Below the pieces are notes generated by a model. That model was not told the origin of the DNA, made no database searches, and worked only from the letters and a program-made list of their open reading frames with translations. Both the position numbers and the translations under genes were made by a program. From the NCBI RefSeq assembly GCF_023898315.1, contig NC_064616.1, positions 530,615,102 to 530,679,101 on the forward strand: a DNA stretch of 64,000 nucleotides. The letters run 5' to 3'. Position 1 is the first letter of the stretch; the number at the start of each line of letters is the position of its first letter. The DNA is from Schistocerca nitens. Its lineage: Eukaryota; Arthropoda; Insecta; Orthoptera; Acrididae. Positions 1-11,057 of this stretch are shown piece by piece.

Positions 1-2672
1 AACTTCACCTTCATGTTCAAAATTAATGTCATTTTTGTCCTGTACATCCTTTATGTATACAATTGGGATACGGTTTTTTGTTGTTGTAAATAACAAAGAC
101 GTATGGTAATGATTTTTTTCATTTATTCAGTTACTGTGATACAATTCAGATCTTGAGCTTACAATTTGATTCTATTTTACATAATACATTTTTAACAATA
201 ACAAACAAAAATTTACTGGTTGAAATATTTACGGTTTTATATATATACATATGCTAAAAAGTAATGTGGAGATAGTTTTATTATTATACTACAACAGTCC
301 CAATAGTAGCAGCTACACGGATGAACAACAATAATTTTGATGGACTGTGAACTATGTATACTTACCCTGCAAACATTATCCTGCTTGACAGGCGCCCTGA
401 CGTCATCATTAGTGTGGTTGTCCGCTGATTGGAATGCCATCTTCCGTGCAGAACACGATCGTAACGATATCTGTTGACAGTATGTATGATTATATCGGGA
501 ATTAGATACGGGACGGGGAAATAGCAGTTTGTGCCTTTAATTTTGGACACCAGTGTAAGAGGGTTGACTGTGGTACTATAAGAGTGTGCTGTGCTCTCAA
601 CTTTGAGAAGGACATCCTTCATCACGTACAACAGATCTCGACGACAGTTACTAGAAATGTTACCCATACCATGGCTTCCTGTAGAGCACATAGAATTCGT
701 CTCCACTGTGTGCACACCATAAGGCAAAAGATTTGAAAGCGCACCAATCTTCAAATTTATTTTACATCCAAATGATAGATTTATATTATAGATATGCATT
801 TTCCTAAACTTAATCTCTAAGTCGCCTTACAACCCCTAGATGCCTGTAATAGGTTTTTTGAAACGCCCTTTATACGAGCACCTTCAGAGTGTTTTGCATT
901 TTTCTGCCAATGTCTAACAAGTCTATAGCCACATCCTTGTCTGCACGAATGCCAGTGTCACAGTGGCTTCTCAATTATACAATCACACTTTGTTCATCCT
1001 TGCAGGTACGGTATGCAGTTTTAGAGGATTAGTGCACGTCAAAAGCTACAAACTTTCTTGCCTGACTTTCCGTTCCGCAATTGAGTCAGACGTCTGTAGC
1101 AGTTCTGTGTTCCTGTAACAGAAATGCGTGTATGTGATGTTTAACATAGAAATGAACTGCTTTATTATGCAAGTGATTCCATTTACGTGTAATTACGTTA
1201 CAGTCATAGGTGTAGGCATTGATGTGATTCAGTTACATAATGGCTGTTCATCGTAAAGGAACGCAAAGTCCTTCATCATGAAGAGGTCTTCCTGGAAACA
1301 ACTATTAGCTGTTAGTTGGCAGTCTTGGCAGATCTCTCTTAACTCTCAAGCACTAGGCTGTACACTTGGACAGAGTACACATACATCCATCCCTCGACAG
1401 CAAAAGCTGCGAGCCGAAACAATTACACCAAAGACTTGAATTGATGGTAATTTGGATGTAGAAGAAGGAACTTTCCTCTGACCAGAAGCATGTGGCAGCC
1501 AGATCATGGAAAATCCAATCGCAGCTCGTTTCTGTGAGAATCTGGTCAATAGATACAAAACTGGCACAAATGAAACCAACACCTCGTTCTATGTTGACAA
1601 TCTAACTTGAACGCAGTACACTGTGGGACCACAAAGATACTCAAGCAAATCAGTGTGAAGCAACGTGATGTGGTCAGTGATCTCTACACCACAAGGATGG
1701 AGAACTCTGGTCTCTTCGGTTAGAAATTTGGCGTGCATGCATATTTCTTTCATTAGTGCCATCTACCAAGCTGCAGTTATGTAAAAAATTAATTGTGTAA
1801 ATAGTAAAGAATTATTTACTTATTTCTAGCTTTGAACTTCATGTTAAGGTACGTTGTAAAAAGGTCATATGTGAGCAGAATCCAGAAGTATTTTCATTTT
1901 GAACTTAAGCGAAATTTTGTGTCAGCTATTTTATAGTTATGCAAGAGGCAAAATACGGGCATCTTTGGCCAGCGCTATCAGACAACGGGAGTTCTATATC
2001 CAGATAGTATGCATATCAGTGGAAACAGTTACTCTCTCATGTGTGTAGCACAGCCGCATTACACAAATTGTCGACGCAGCACTTGAGAGAACATCCCCAT
2101 CACTATGAAATATTTATCATCCGATTTTTAGGAAACTATTTGGTGAAAAAATTTGAATCTCTCACATCTTACAGCCTGTTATCTTCACCGGATAAAGGAC
2201 TGAATTCCTTTTCTTATTCGTCATAGTTCCTGTGCTGCATCAAGTTACGTAAATCGTTGCATGTAATTTACGGAGTCTGAAAAGGTAAAAACGCGTTGCG
2301 AAGACTTTGTATGTGGTTCATCTTATGTCATACATTGCTGCATACAAAATGTATCTAACACATCAGAATTGTATTTAAAGGTTGAAGCAGAACAATATCG
2401 ATGTCCATTCTCAAGATATTGGCTTTTATGTTTACTGGCATGTGACTGTAATGCCCGTCATATTTCATAAACTGTGCAAGAAATCGAATTGAGTTTTTTT
2501 GCAAATGATAGCACACAAAGAGGTTCATATTTTGCCATATGATAAACACTCGAAACTTCTTTATCCATCGAGATATGAAAGTAACTATAGTTGTTTAATG
2601 GAACGATGTACTTTCTTTTAAGTCTTTGGTATCTCGTCGAACAAGAATGCGTTGGGATTGCACAAGTGAATA
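1..2672. other. Unassigned AT-rich sequence
   Basis: No recognisable coding region, RNA gene or repeat end was found here. The open frames are short and lack family motifs. The longest, a 145-codon minus frame at 362-799, has no recognisable domain. One weak exon candidate (366-440) is listed separately. Confidence 0.4.
366..440 (-). CDS. Weak candidate first coding exon, unknown product
   Basis: Read on the minus strand, an ATG in a reasonable context (GGAAGATGG) opens 25 codons beginning MAFQSADNH. The stretch runs exactly to a strong donor-like sequence, CAGG followed by GTAAGTAT, leaving phase 0. I do not recognise the peptide and see no partner exon in the window, because the next exon would lie to the left of base 1. 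A short ATG-to-donor stretch can easily arise by chance, so this is only a pointer. Confidence 0.12.
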
Positions 2673-4079
2673 CACAAATAAAAGTTTTGTATCACTCCTT
2701 TATTTCGAAATTCATTGTACAGGAAACAAAAATTGGGTCTGAGCAATACACAAATATTTAGTCACAATGTGTCCAGATCAGCAAATAAAACAGAAACTAT
2801 TTGATTAGTGATTTTACGGCACTCCTGAGAAACGTCAATAAGTGATGGAAAGTCCCCTTGATCGGATGCTGGCCTGAATCCCTCGTGGTATACCATCGAG
2901 CCAGCCCTGGTGCAAACTGTCCCACTCTTCAAAAGGTGATTTTTCATAAGTCGTGCATAGTACGTGGTCGTTGTTAACATACAAAAGCAGCTCGTTTAAA
3001 TCGGGCCCACACACGTTCGACCGTGTTCATACCAGAGGAACAGGCAGGTCACTCCATTCTGGTGATCCTTGCATGGCAATGGAACATATTCACGAGAACA
3101 GCACGATGAGCACGCGCGTTACCATCCATCAAGTTGAAATTGTCACCCAAAAGTTGGCAATAAAGGCCCACTATAGGTTGCAGAATCTCACCCCCGTACA
3201 GTAGAGCAGTGAGACTGCCCTCAAAAACCACGAGAGATGTATGATGGCCCCATGTAATGTCACCATCAGAACACCGCTCCACCACCATCATGTTACACAT
3301 GTGGGACACAGTGCTGGAGGTGTTCGATATTACAGGGTTGCCTCCAAACGTCTAGTGTGTGATTATCAGGTACAAACAGTTCCACGTTTCGACCGTGAAC
3401 ATGGCGCCAATTCTGGAGCGCCCATTTTGCATGATTTCTTGCATACCTGAAACGGAGCCCATGGTCTTGGGGTGTACGACGTGGTGCGTTCACCATGGTC
3501 GCCGGGAATGGAAATTCACACAATACAATCGTCTCCTAACGGTTTGATGTGATACACGACAACTTGTAGCCTCTTCGAATAACGAATTCAGCTCTGCAGT
3601 ACTCAGCCCACGGTTCCTTTGACCAAAAGTCGTAGATATCGATCCTCATGTACACCTGTCCAACGAGGACGGCATGTGCTTTGTAAGTTCTCAACACTAC
3701 CTGTCAGTTGGAACCGAGTCCACGTCCACAAGACGTTTCTTTGATTCCTGTGCATACGTCGAGCAACTTCCCTGGTAGACAAGCCTTCTGCTCGTGACGT
3801 TATGTTACGGAACAGATCATTGGTCGCGGTGGTCCTTCGTGGCACGATGGATGTTCACTCTGTTGTTCCACAGACGTCTCTAATGCGTCCCTACCGGTGC
3901 TTTACTTTCAGCTGAAATCCATTCAAGTGCCTCGCTCTATCCATAGGTAGCGCTCATGGTAACTGTGTGTATGTTACAAACAGCATCAGGGGTAAGCATC
4001 CAACCAGTACAGGAACAGTCAGAATAGCAATACACCTGCACGAAATATAGGGGCAATGCAACAATTTTGTTAATGTGTG
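2673..4079 (-). mobile_element. Degenerate Tc1-like transposon
   Basis: Both ends sit next to TA (2671-2672 and 4080-4081) and carry related inverted ends of the form cacacat..aaaagttttg..tcac, also seen in the elements at 6597 and 45396. Length is about 1.4 kb, normal for Tc1-like elements. Transposase remnants read on the minus strand: an N-terminal helix-turn-helix piece from 3845 (MPRRTTATND, LSTREVARRM), a middle piece and a C-terminal piece with the second catalytic Asp in DGNARAHRA and a Glu in TVERVW. Stops and frameshifts make it non-coding now. Confidence 0.8.
3049..3845 (-). pseudogene. Tc1-like transposase, broken
   Basis: The transposase would bind the terminal inverted repeats and cut the element out through a DDE active site. 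Three frames carry it in order: 3845-3603 (DNA-binding domain), 3523-3293 and 3309-3049 (catalytic core with WGHHTSLVVFEG and DGNARAHRA). The usual QDN around the second Asp has become MDGN. The reading frame is broken at least twice and the homology continues to about 2990 with ERVWARFK. It is the most diverged of the three related copies in the window. Confidence 0.75.
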
Positions 4080-4081
4080 TA

Positions 4082-5501
4082 TTTACAATATTCTCTGTTG
4101 GCTACTTAGATTTAATCGAAACGTATCTGTTGTTATGTCACAAGATGTAATCGCTAGGTAACTACATGTTTTAATTACTTCAGTTTCCATCGAGACCTTT
4201 TGTTTATTTACAAACTTTTGAGTGCCTTATAGCTATATGTAACGACATCAGCTTGCCAGAAACTCTCTCCAGCAACGCTATTGAAATGGTCTTTATACGG
4301 AGGCGCCTAATACTCTACTTCATTTTTTTTTATCCTGTGGTTCAGAGCCCCACGTAATATCTTGTTACCATCTTCAGAATTACAGGACAATTACAGCATA
4401 CTGTATTAGCGTTCCCACTGATCAAAGACTGACGAGCAGTTACGTTGGGTCATCAACTTCAGCGTGTCCTCTTCAACAGTTTCAACAGTAATGAGATGAC
4501 GCTATACTAGCCACTTGATTACCAAAATACCGAATACATTTTTGATTAACCTGTACACTCAAGACAGATGATAACTAAAAACAGTTTCGTATGAAATCAG
4601 TGCCCCATTTGATCGGCCTGCGTATGGTTCCATGATATTTGGGATCAGCATAAAAAAGTTTCCCTATATAAAATACTTGAGCGGAACACTAAAAATCCTT
4701 AATAACAGTTACGAAGGAACATACCCACTGTCATGCCATTAACAGAGGTTCTCGAAGTATAGATGTCGATGCAAATACACACAACTTTCTTGAACACCAC
4801 TGATCAAAATTTGACTCCCAAACCGCAAACTGTCATCACTTCAGGATAAAACATCAAACCAACAGATCGCGTCCGCTTTGTCCCGTACGATGCCCCACGC
4901 GTATGCGCGCACGTAAGACAGTTCAACGCTAGGGACTTAGATATTTTCGTGCGGTCGCCGAGCCGCACCGCGTTGATAACAGTTCGATCACATGGAGGAC
5001 ACAACTTTATAACAACGCTTTTGTATCTCCATTGGCTATAGACTATACAGCTAACGAAGCAATGATATTAAGCCTTCGCAAAATGAGTGAAAGGGCAAGA
5101 GAGACATTGTGGGATAGTCTTGTAGAAGAACGCTGAGACTAAGAGCAGATCGGTTGTAACACTGGAGGAGTCAAGGTGCCTCACTAGCCGCTGCTGGTTA
5201 GAGATGGTAACTTTGCTAATGACCGACACTGTCGAGCTGACGACATTGCTGTCCACTCGTCGCTGGAATTCCCATCCTGAGGCTCGGAGACTGACTACAC
5301 CTCCGAGTGGATGTGAGGAGCGCGAGCTGGTCTTGCCATCCTAAGGCTCACGGCTACCTGCCCTGTTCGGCGCTCCGCCGTCTGGTTTCTGATGTGGCAA
5401 TCCCCTGTTATTCTTAAAGCTTATCCCACTCTAGACAAAAACCTGTGATCCTATACATGGTGAAGACTCGTGTAACCAGACTAATTGTTGTTGTAAGTCA
5501 T
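4082..5501. other. Unassigned sequence
   Basis: No repeat ends, RNA genes or protein motifs were recognised. Short frames on both strands (for example minus 4804-5004 and 5068-5256) have no family resemblance. Confidence 0.4.
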
Positions 5502-6160
5502 TCGGATAATCGAAAATCCGGATAACTGAATTTATGAAGAAAAGCGTTTTTTGTATTATTAACTCTTAGAGTTGTAACCTACGTGGCCTGCGTATAGTTA
5601 TCTTATAGGTACGTTATCATATAGTTATCTTTCTAGGGTTAATACGTAATGTTAGGTGTTTATGTAAAACGAGAAAAACAAATTTAATTTACTAAAACCA
5701 ACAAAAATCAAAGTTTGTTACGAGATTAGAGACACGTTTTCATACACACTTACATATTTTATTAAAATTACCAAAATACTGCAACCTTAATATTGAAATA
5801 CCTAACAAAAGTCACGTAAGACAATCGCTTACTTAATAATCATTTGACGTAAACAATTTTTTCTCTTCATTGCTACGAATTCGTTTTAACTGTAGTAAAC
5901 TCACGGTATCACATTCTGTATGTTTTTCGAACCACTTGAAAGCTGTTTCCAGAGCTTCAAATCCTTCCGCATGAGATGGTTCTGCATCATTTTCTGCATC
6001 TACATTTTCTTCTGTTTCATCTTCTTGCATTTCCTGCTATTCGTTTGCCGTGCGTGGGGAGGGGGCTGTGGACGGTAGACAGATATTTGCCCGCGTTTGA
6101 AAATCCAGATAATCGTGAATCCATATAACCGAGGTCCGGATGATCGAGTCCCCACTCTAA
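5502..6160 (-). mobile_element. pogo/Tigger-like element remnant
   Basis: The stretch is bracketed by related sequences rich in GGATAATCG and ATCCGGATAA in opposite orientations (about 5502-5532 and 6105-6160), resembling decayed inverted ends. Between them lies only the C-terminal part of a Tigger/jerky-type transposase on the minus strand. The size of about 0.66 kb against roughly 2 kb or more for a full element suggests an internal deletion. The exact ends are uncertain. Confidence 0.5.
5833..6030 (-). pseudogene. Tigger/jerky-like transposase C-terminus
   Basis: A 65-codon frame: an acidic stretch (QEDETEENVDAEND), then SHAEGFEALETAFKWFE, then a basic end (LKRIRSNEEKKLF). This acidic-linker and SH-EGFEALETA-W pattern matches the C-terminal tails I know from Tigger and jerky-like proteins. 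The catalytic DDE domain is absent, so the product cannot transpose DNA. It lies inside the inverted-end bracket described above. A host jerky-like gene is less likely because nothing else of it is present. Confidence 0.5.
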
Positions 6161-6596
6161 CATATGTACTAAGCCACGCTGGCGAAACGAAACACTCTGA
6201 AATAATTTTGCTGATAAATATTTGTTTTCTCAATCAGCCATTCGAAGGCAAAGATTTTGTCCCATCGTTTATGTTTATTTTCAGGGGTTCAGTCATGTAG
6301 TTACAACATTAATGCTGCATTACCTGATACGTCACAGTTCTGTACCGCATTATCTCTGTTGCAGGATTGTATTCACAGTGTAGCATGTTTTAATTGGCAG
6401 TAGCAATGAGCCTGGAGTCCATCTCTGTGAGTTAATCGAGCCCTTTAAGAGTAAACAATCCCCCTTTAAATTATTTACCTGAAGTTCAAACCTCAATGTG
6501 AATTTTTTAAAACCACAATTGTAGATATTAAACGTGAATTGCAACATTGTACGTCGTGGTGAAGCTAGCAGCCATCAGTGCTACTTTTCGTAAGTA
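6161..6596. other. Unassigned spacer
   Basis: No coding motif or repeat boundary was recognised between the Tigger-like remnant and the TA that flanks the next Tc1-like element. Confidence 0.4.
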
Positions 6597-6685
6597 CACA
6601 CATCAAAAAAAGTTTTGCATCACCCCGGTTCCCAGAACTCCTGAAGACAGACGTTGACTGTGGATATTGTATCACAGACACAGTC

Positions 6686-6924
6686 ACCGAGAGAGGTGGC
6701 GTAGTGGTTAGCACACTGGACTCGCATCCGGGAGGACGACGGTTCAATCCCGTGTCCAGCCATCCTGATATAGGTTTGCCGTGATTTCCCTAAATCGCTT
6801 CAGGCAAATGCCGGGATGGTTCTTTTGAAAGGGCACAGCCGACTTCCTTCCCCATCCTTCCCTATTCCGATGAGACCGATAACCTCGCAGTTTGGTCTCC
6901 TCCCCCCCAAATCAACAAAACCCA
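6686..6924 (+). mobile_element. tRNA-derived SINE (family B, copy 1)
   Basis: The head, GTGGCGTAGTGGTTAGCACA followed by GGTTCAATCCC, has the A-box and B-box shape of a Pol III promoter. The body contains aaatcgcttcaggcaaatgc and gacttccttccccatccttc, shared with the copy at 42155. An exact 12 bp TSD, acagacacagtc, flanks it at 6674-6685 and 6925-6936. It ends in an A/C-rich tail (caaaacccaac). It inserted into the Tc1-like element after that element landed. Confidence 0.92.
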
Positions 6925-7091
6925 ACAGACACAGTCCCTTTGACTGTTCACAGATGTCTCTGAATCCGCCCTAAGATGTAAACTACCATGCATGAGCAGT
7001 GCCTATTAGACGGAGGGGGTCAGGCAGCCGGTCAGTTCCAATCATTCCACCAGGAAGGAGGTACACAGCTCGTGTTGTCTGTAGTTCAATC

Positions 7092-8085
7092 ATGTCTAGA
7101 CGGTCAATACCACGGTTCGATCGCGTCCGCAAAGTTACTTTGTGCCAGGAAGGGCTCTCAACAAGGTAAGTGTCCAGGCGTCTCGGAGTGAACCAAAGCG
7201 ATGATGTTCGGACGTGGAGGAGATACAGAGAGACAGAAACTGTAGATGACATGCCTCACTGTGGCCGCCCAAAGGATACTGCTACAGTGGATGACCGCTA
7301 CCTATGGCTTATGGCTCGGAGGAACCTTGTCGGCAACGCCACCATGTTGAATAATGCTTTTCGTGTAGCCACAGGACGTCGTGTTACGACTCAAACTGTG
7401 TGCAATAGGCTGCATGATGGGCAACTTCACGCACGACGTCCATGGCGAGGTCCATCTTTGGAACCACGACAGCATGCAGTGCGGTACGGATGGTCCCAAT
7501 AACATGTCGAATGTAACCGCTGAGGATTGGTATCACGATCTCTCCACCGATGAGTGTCGCATATGCCTTCAACCAGACAATCGTCGGAGACGTGTTTGGA
7601 TGCAACCCGGTCAGGCTGAACTCCCTAGACACACTGTCCAGCGAGTATAGCAAGGTGGAGGTTCCTTGCTACTTTGGGGTGGCATTATGTGGGGACGACG
7701 TACGCCGCTGGTGGTCACAGAAGGCGCCGTAACGGCTGTACGATACGTGAATGCCATCCTGAGACCGATAGTGCAACCATATCGGCAGCATATTGGCGAG
7801 GCATTCGTCCTCATGGACGACAGTTCGTGCTCCCATCGTGCGTATCTTGCGAATGACTTCCTTCAGGATAACGACATCGCTCTACTAGAGTGGCCATCAT
7901 GTTCTCCAGACATGAACCCTATCGAACATGTCCGGGATAGACTGAAAAGGGCTGCTTATGGACAATGTGACCCACCAACCACTAGGGATCTACGCCGAAT
8001 CGCCGTGAAGAGTGAGACAATCTGGATCAACAGTGCCTTGCTGAGCTTGTGGATTGTATGCCACGACGAATACAGGCATACCTAA
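7092..8085 (+). pseudogene. Tc1-like transposase (DD34E type), broken
   Basis: The N-terminal helix-turn-helix region starts at the ATG at 7092 (MSRRSIPRFDRV, LSTR, then a TAA at 7167, VSRRLGVNQ). A second DNA-binding part is open to 7502, and the catalytic C-terminal part is at 7666-8085 in another frame. The second Asp is in LMDDSSCSHRA and the Glu in SPDMNPIEH. At least one stop and two frame changes separate the pieces. The closest relative in the window, at 45551-46518, keeps the same motifs. Confidence 0.85.
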
Positions 8086-8312
8086 ATGCAAGAGGACGTG
8101 CTACTGGGTATTAGAGGTACTGGCGTGTACAGCAATCTGGACCACCACCTCTGAAGGTATCGCTGTATGGTGGAAAACATGCAAGGTGTGGTTTTATGAG
8201 TAATAAAAGGGTGTAAATGATGTTTATGTTGATCTCTATTCCAGTTTTCTGAACAGGTTCTGGATTTCTCGGAACCGAGGTGATGCAAAACTTTTTTTGA
8301 TATGTGTGTTTA

Positions 8313-8654
8313 GGTGTCGAAGTGAAGATGAACCCCATAGCCATCACTTTTACAGTGGCATCATTGGAATTGCGTAATGTCTTTATATTTTCTGATGCTG
8401 ATTGTTGAATTTCTCCTTTTGTTAGCTGGAGACCCTGATGCTTATTTCTGGTGGCTCATTGGTAGGTCAGCCTATCAGCTATGTTTCAGTGTACAGGGTT
8501 TACGGTAGAAGAAGAGATGTCAGTATATTTGATCCAAAATGACATTAGTACGGTAGTATTACGTACTATGATGAGAGTATTTGCAATAGCTGTTGGACTT
8601 AAGATACAACATTGGTCTCATACATTCTGTGTGTACTGAAGTGACTAAGGAGAG
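8313..8654. other. Unassigned spacer before the tandem array
   Basis: No repeat or coding motif was recognised. The array begins after ggagag at about 8654, with no TSD visible against the right-hand flank at 10341. Confidence 0.4.
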
Positions 8655-10340
8655 GAAGTAAAGCTGTGAGTACCGGGCGTGAGTCGTGCTTCGGTAGCTC
8701 AGTTGGTAGAGCACTTGCCCGCGAAAGGCAAAGGTCCCGAGTTCGAGTCTCGGTCGGGCACACAGTTTTAATCTGCCAGGAAGTTTCATATCAGCGCACA
8801 CTCCGCTGCAGAGTGAAAATCTCATTCTGGAAACATCCCCCAGGCTGTGGCTAAGCCATGTCTCCGCAGTATCCTTTCTTTCAGGAGTGCTAGTTCTGCA
8901 AGGTTCGCAGGAGAGCTTCTGTAAAGTTTGGAAGGTAGGAGACGAGGTACTGCCAGAAGTAAAGCTGTGAGTACCGGGTGTGAGTCGTGCTTCGGTAGCT
9001 CAGTTGGTAGAGCACTTGCCCGCGAAAGGCAAAGTTCCCGAGTTCGAGTCTCGGTCGGGCACACAGTTTTAATCTGCCAGGAAGTTTCATATTAAGCGCA
9101 CTCTCCGCTGCAGAGTGAAAATCTCATTCTGGAAACATCCCCCAGGCTGTGGCTAAGCCATGTCTCCGCAGTATCCTTTCTTTCAGGAGTGCTAGTTCTG
9201 CAAAGTTCGCAGGAGAGCTTCTGTAAAGTTTGGAAGGTAGGAGACGAGGTACTGGCAGAAGTAAAGCTGTGAGTACCGGGTGTGAGTCGTGCTTCGGTAG
9301 CTCAGTTGGTAGAGCACTTGCCCGCGAAAGGCAAAGTTCCCGAGTTCGAGTCTCGGTCGGGCACACAGTTTTAATCTGCCAGGAAGTTTCATATTAAGCG
9401 CACTCTCCGCTGCAGAGTGAAAATCTCATTCTGGAAACATCCCCCAGGCTGTGGCTAAGCCATGTCTCCGCAGTATCCTTTCTTTCAGGAGTGCTAGTTC
9501 TGCAAAGTTCGCAGGAGAGCTTCTGTAAAGTTTGGAAGGTAGGAGACGAGGTACTGGCAGAAGTAAAGCTGTGAGTACCGGGCGTGAGTCGTGCTTCGGT
9601 AGCTCAGTTGGTAGAGCACTTGTCCGCGAAAGGCAAAGGTCCCGAGTTCGAGTCTCGGTCGGGCACACAGTTTTAATCTGCCAGGAAGTTTCATATCTGC
9701 GCACACTCCGCTGCAGAGTGAAAATCTCATTCTGGAAACATCCCCCAGGCTGTGGCTAAGCCATGTCTCCGCAGTATCCTTTCTTTCAGGAGTGCTAGTT
9801 CTGCAAGGTTCGCAGGAGAGCTTCTGTAAAGTTTGGAAGGTAGGAGACGAGGTACTGGCAGAAGTAAAGCTGTGAGTACCGGGTGTGAGTCGTGCTTCGG
9901 TAGCTCAGTTGGTAGAGCACTTGCCCGCGAAAGGCAAAGGTCCCAAGTTGGAGTCTCGGTCGGGCACACAGTTTTAATCTGCCAGGAAGTTTCATATCAC
10001 CGCACACTCCGCTGCAGAGTGAAAATCTCATTCTGGAAACATCCCCCAGGCTGTGGCTAAGCCATGTCTCCGCAGTATCGTTTCTTTCAGGAGTGCTAGT
10101 TCTGCAAGGTTCGCAGGAGAGCTTCTGTAAAGTTTGGAAGGTAGGAGACGAGGTACTGGCAGAAGTAAAGCTGTGAGTACCGGGCGTGAGTCGTGCTTCG
10201 GTAGCTCAGTTGGTAGAGCACTTGCCCGCGAAAGGCAAAGGTCCCGAGTTCGAGTCTCGGTCGGGCACACAGTTTTAATCTCCCAGGAAGTTTCATATCA
10301 GCGCACACTCCGCTGCAGAGTGAAAATCTCATTCTGGAAA
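8655..10340 (+). repeat. Six-copy tandem array, ~301 bp unit with tRNA-like core
   Basis: The unit repeats head to tail. The tRNA-like cores start at 8686, 8987, 9289, 9591, 9892 and 10193, giving spacings of 301, 302, 302, 301 and 301. Each unit has gaagtaaagctgtgagtacc, the tRNA-like core, acagttttaatctgccagg, the CTGCAGAGTGAAAATCTC block and a ~120 bp linker (catcccccaggctgtgg to cgaggtactggcag). Copies differ by few substitutions. The last copy stops at ctcattctggaaa, an end also used by the composite at 21450-22065. The repeated ~80-codon frames on both strands are by-products of the repeat. Confidence 0.95.
8686..8761 (+). tRNA. tRNA-like sequence (array copy 1), probably a pseudo-tRNA
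   Basis: It contains an A box (TAGCTCAGTTGG), a B box (GTTCGAGTC), a perfect T stem (CCGAG/CTCGG), a D stem (GCTC/GAGC) and an anticodon stem TTGCC/GGCAA with loop CGCGAAA. The acceptor stem TGC.../...GCA is only partly paired. Position 33 is G rather than the invariant U, so a working tRNA is unlikely. A TTTT run starts 4 bases after the core, in the right place for Pol III termination. Equivalent cores lie at 8987-9062, 9289-9364, 9591-9666, 9892-9967 and 10193-10268. Confidence 0.7.
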
Positions 10341-11057
10341 AGTTTTCCTTCTACCTCTCTCATTCTCGCTAAATTCCCAGCTCGTTCCTTTGCGAACTTC
10401 AGCATGCCCTAACAGAAATGACACCTCACTCTTCAACATGCTAATGTTACTAGGAGTTCCTGATGGGTTGTATTCAGTCGTCATCTTTCTCTCTATGAAC
10501 TCTTTCATACTAAACAAACAGTCCAATTTGTAACACGAATACTGCACTCTAGTATCAAAATGTTGAATGTTCTCTATCTCAGTCGCCACATCAAAGTCGT
10601 TGTGAGGTGCTAGGCCTACATTCTCGTACTTAGATCCACTTGCAGTCAGTCTGTGCGTATTGGTGGCTAGAGTATTCTGCGAGCACCAAACTGAAATTCG
10701 AGTCCCTGTAGCTGCTGCTGCTGCTGTTTCTGTGCTACGACATAGTCGAACGGCACCAGGTCGGAAAGGTCGGAAAGACATCCTGTGAGACAGTGACAGC
10801 TGCTGCTGTGGGTGTGCTACAACACAATCGGACGACGCCAGGTCAGATATGTCTGGAAGACTTCCTGTGGAGAGTGATTGCTTCTGCTGCTCTGGTTCAG
10901 GTGGGAATATCTGCATGTCCTCATCTGTAACAATAATAATAACAAAGCCCTAAGTACCGGGAAACGCGCACACACATAATAATAATTAGAGACTGATAAA
11001 ATACTTACTGTCAGTCTTCTTCTTACCAGCTGATCGCTGCTGCTTGTGGCGCTCCAT
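10341..11057 (-). CDS. Unrecognised two-exon candidate
   Basis: Exon 1 (11057-11009) starts at an ATG and codes MERHKQQRSAGKKKTD, a very basic start. It ends at a consensus donor, gtaagtat. An 84 bp intron ends with a pyrimidine/A tract and ttacag. Exon 2 from 10924 continues in the same frame (phase 1 junction gives Asn, then EDMQIFPPEPEQ) for about 190 codons. The protein has a diverged internal duplication (SLSTGSLPDISDLASSDC compared with the LSLSHRMSFRPFRPGAV region), a short Ala run and an acidic/basic C-terminal half. The frame runs into the tandem array, so its true end is lost or truncated. I do not recognise a family. It could be a host exon pair or a second ORF of a DNA transposon. 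Confidence 0.35.

Larger units (their letters stand above)
6597..8310 (+). mobile_element. Tc1-like transposon with a SINE inserted
   Basis: The left end follows TA (6595-6596) and reads cacacatcaaaaaaagtttt. The right end at about 8262-8310 is its inverted copy. The same ends occur at 45396-46762, so the two copies are one family. A tRNA-derived SINE with a 12 bp TSD sits between the left end and the transposase, making this copy about 250 bp longer than its relative. The transposase frame is broken. Confidence 0.88.

Noticed and set aside
362..799. 145-codon minus frame as a gene
   Set aside because: No domain, no conserved pattern, and it overlaps the better exon-like reading in another frame. 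Chance frames of this size are expected in 64 kb.
8686..10268. Six genuine tRNA genes
   Set aside because: The acceptor stem is mispaired, the residue before the anticodon is G instead of U and the implied anticodon (CGA) does not suit a tRNA without a long variable arm. Called tRNA-like only.
8655..10340. CRISPR array
   Set aside because: Units are ~301 bp and wholly repeated with no short repeat/unique spacer pattern; the window is eukaryotic.
8655..10340. TSD around the whole tandem array
   Set aside because: Left flank (ctaaggagag) and right flank (agttttccttc) show no convincing shared direct repeat.
8822..10412. Repeated 66-92 codon frames on both strands of the tandem array
   Set aside because: They recur with the 301 bp period, read through tRNA-like sequence in both directions and have no protein motif; they are by-products of the repeat.
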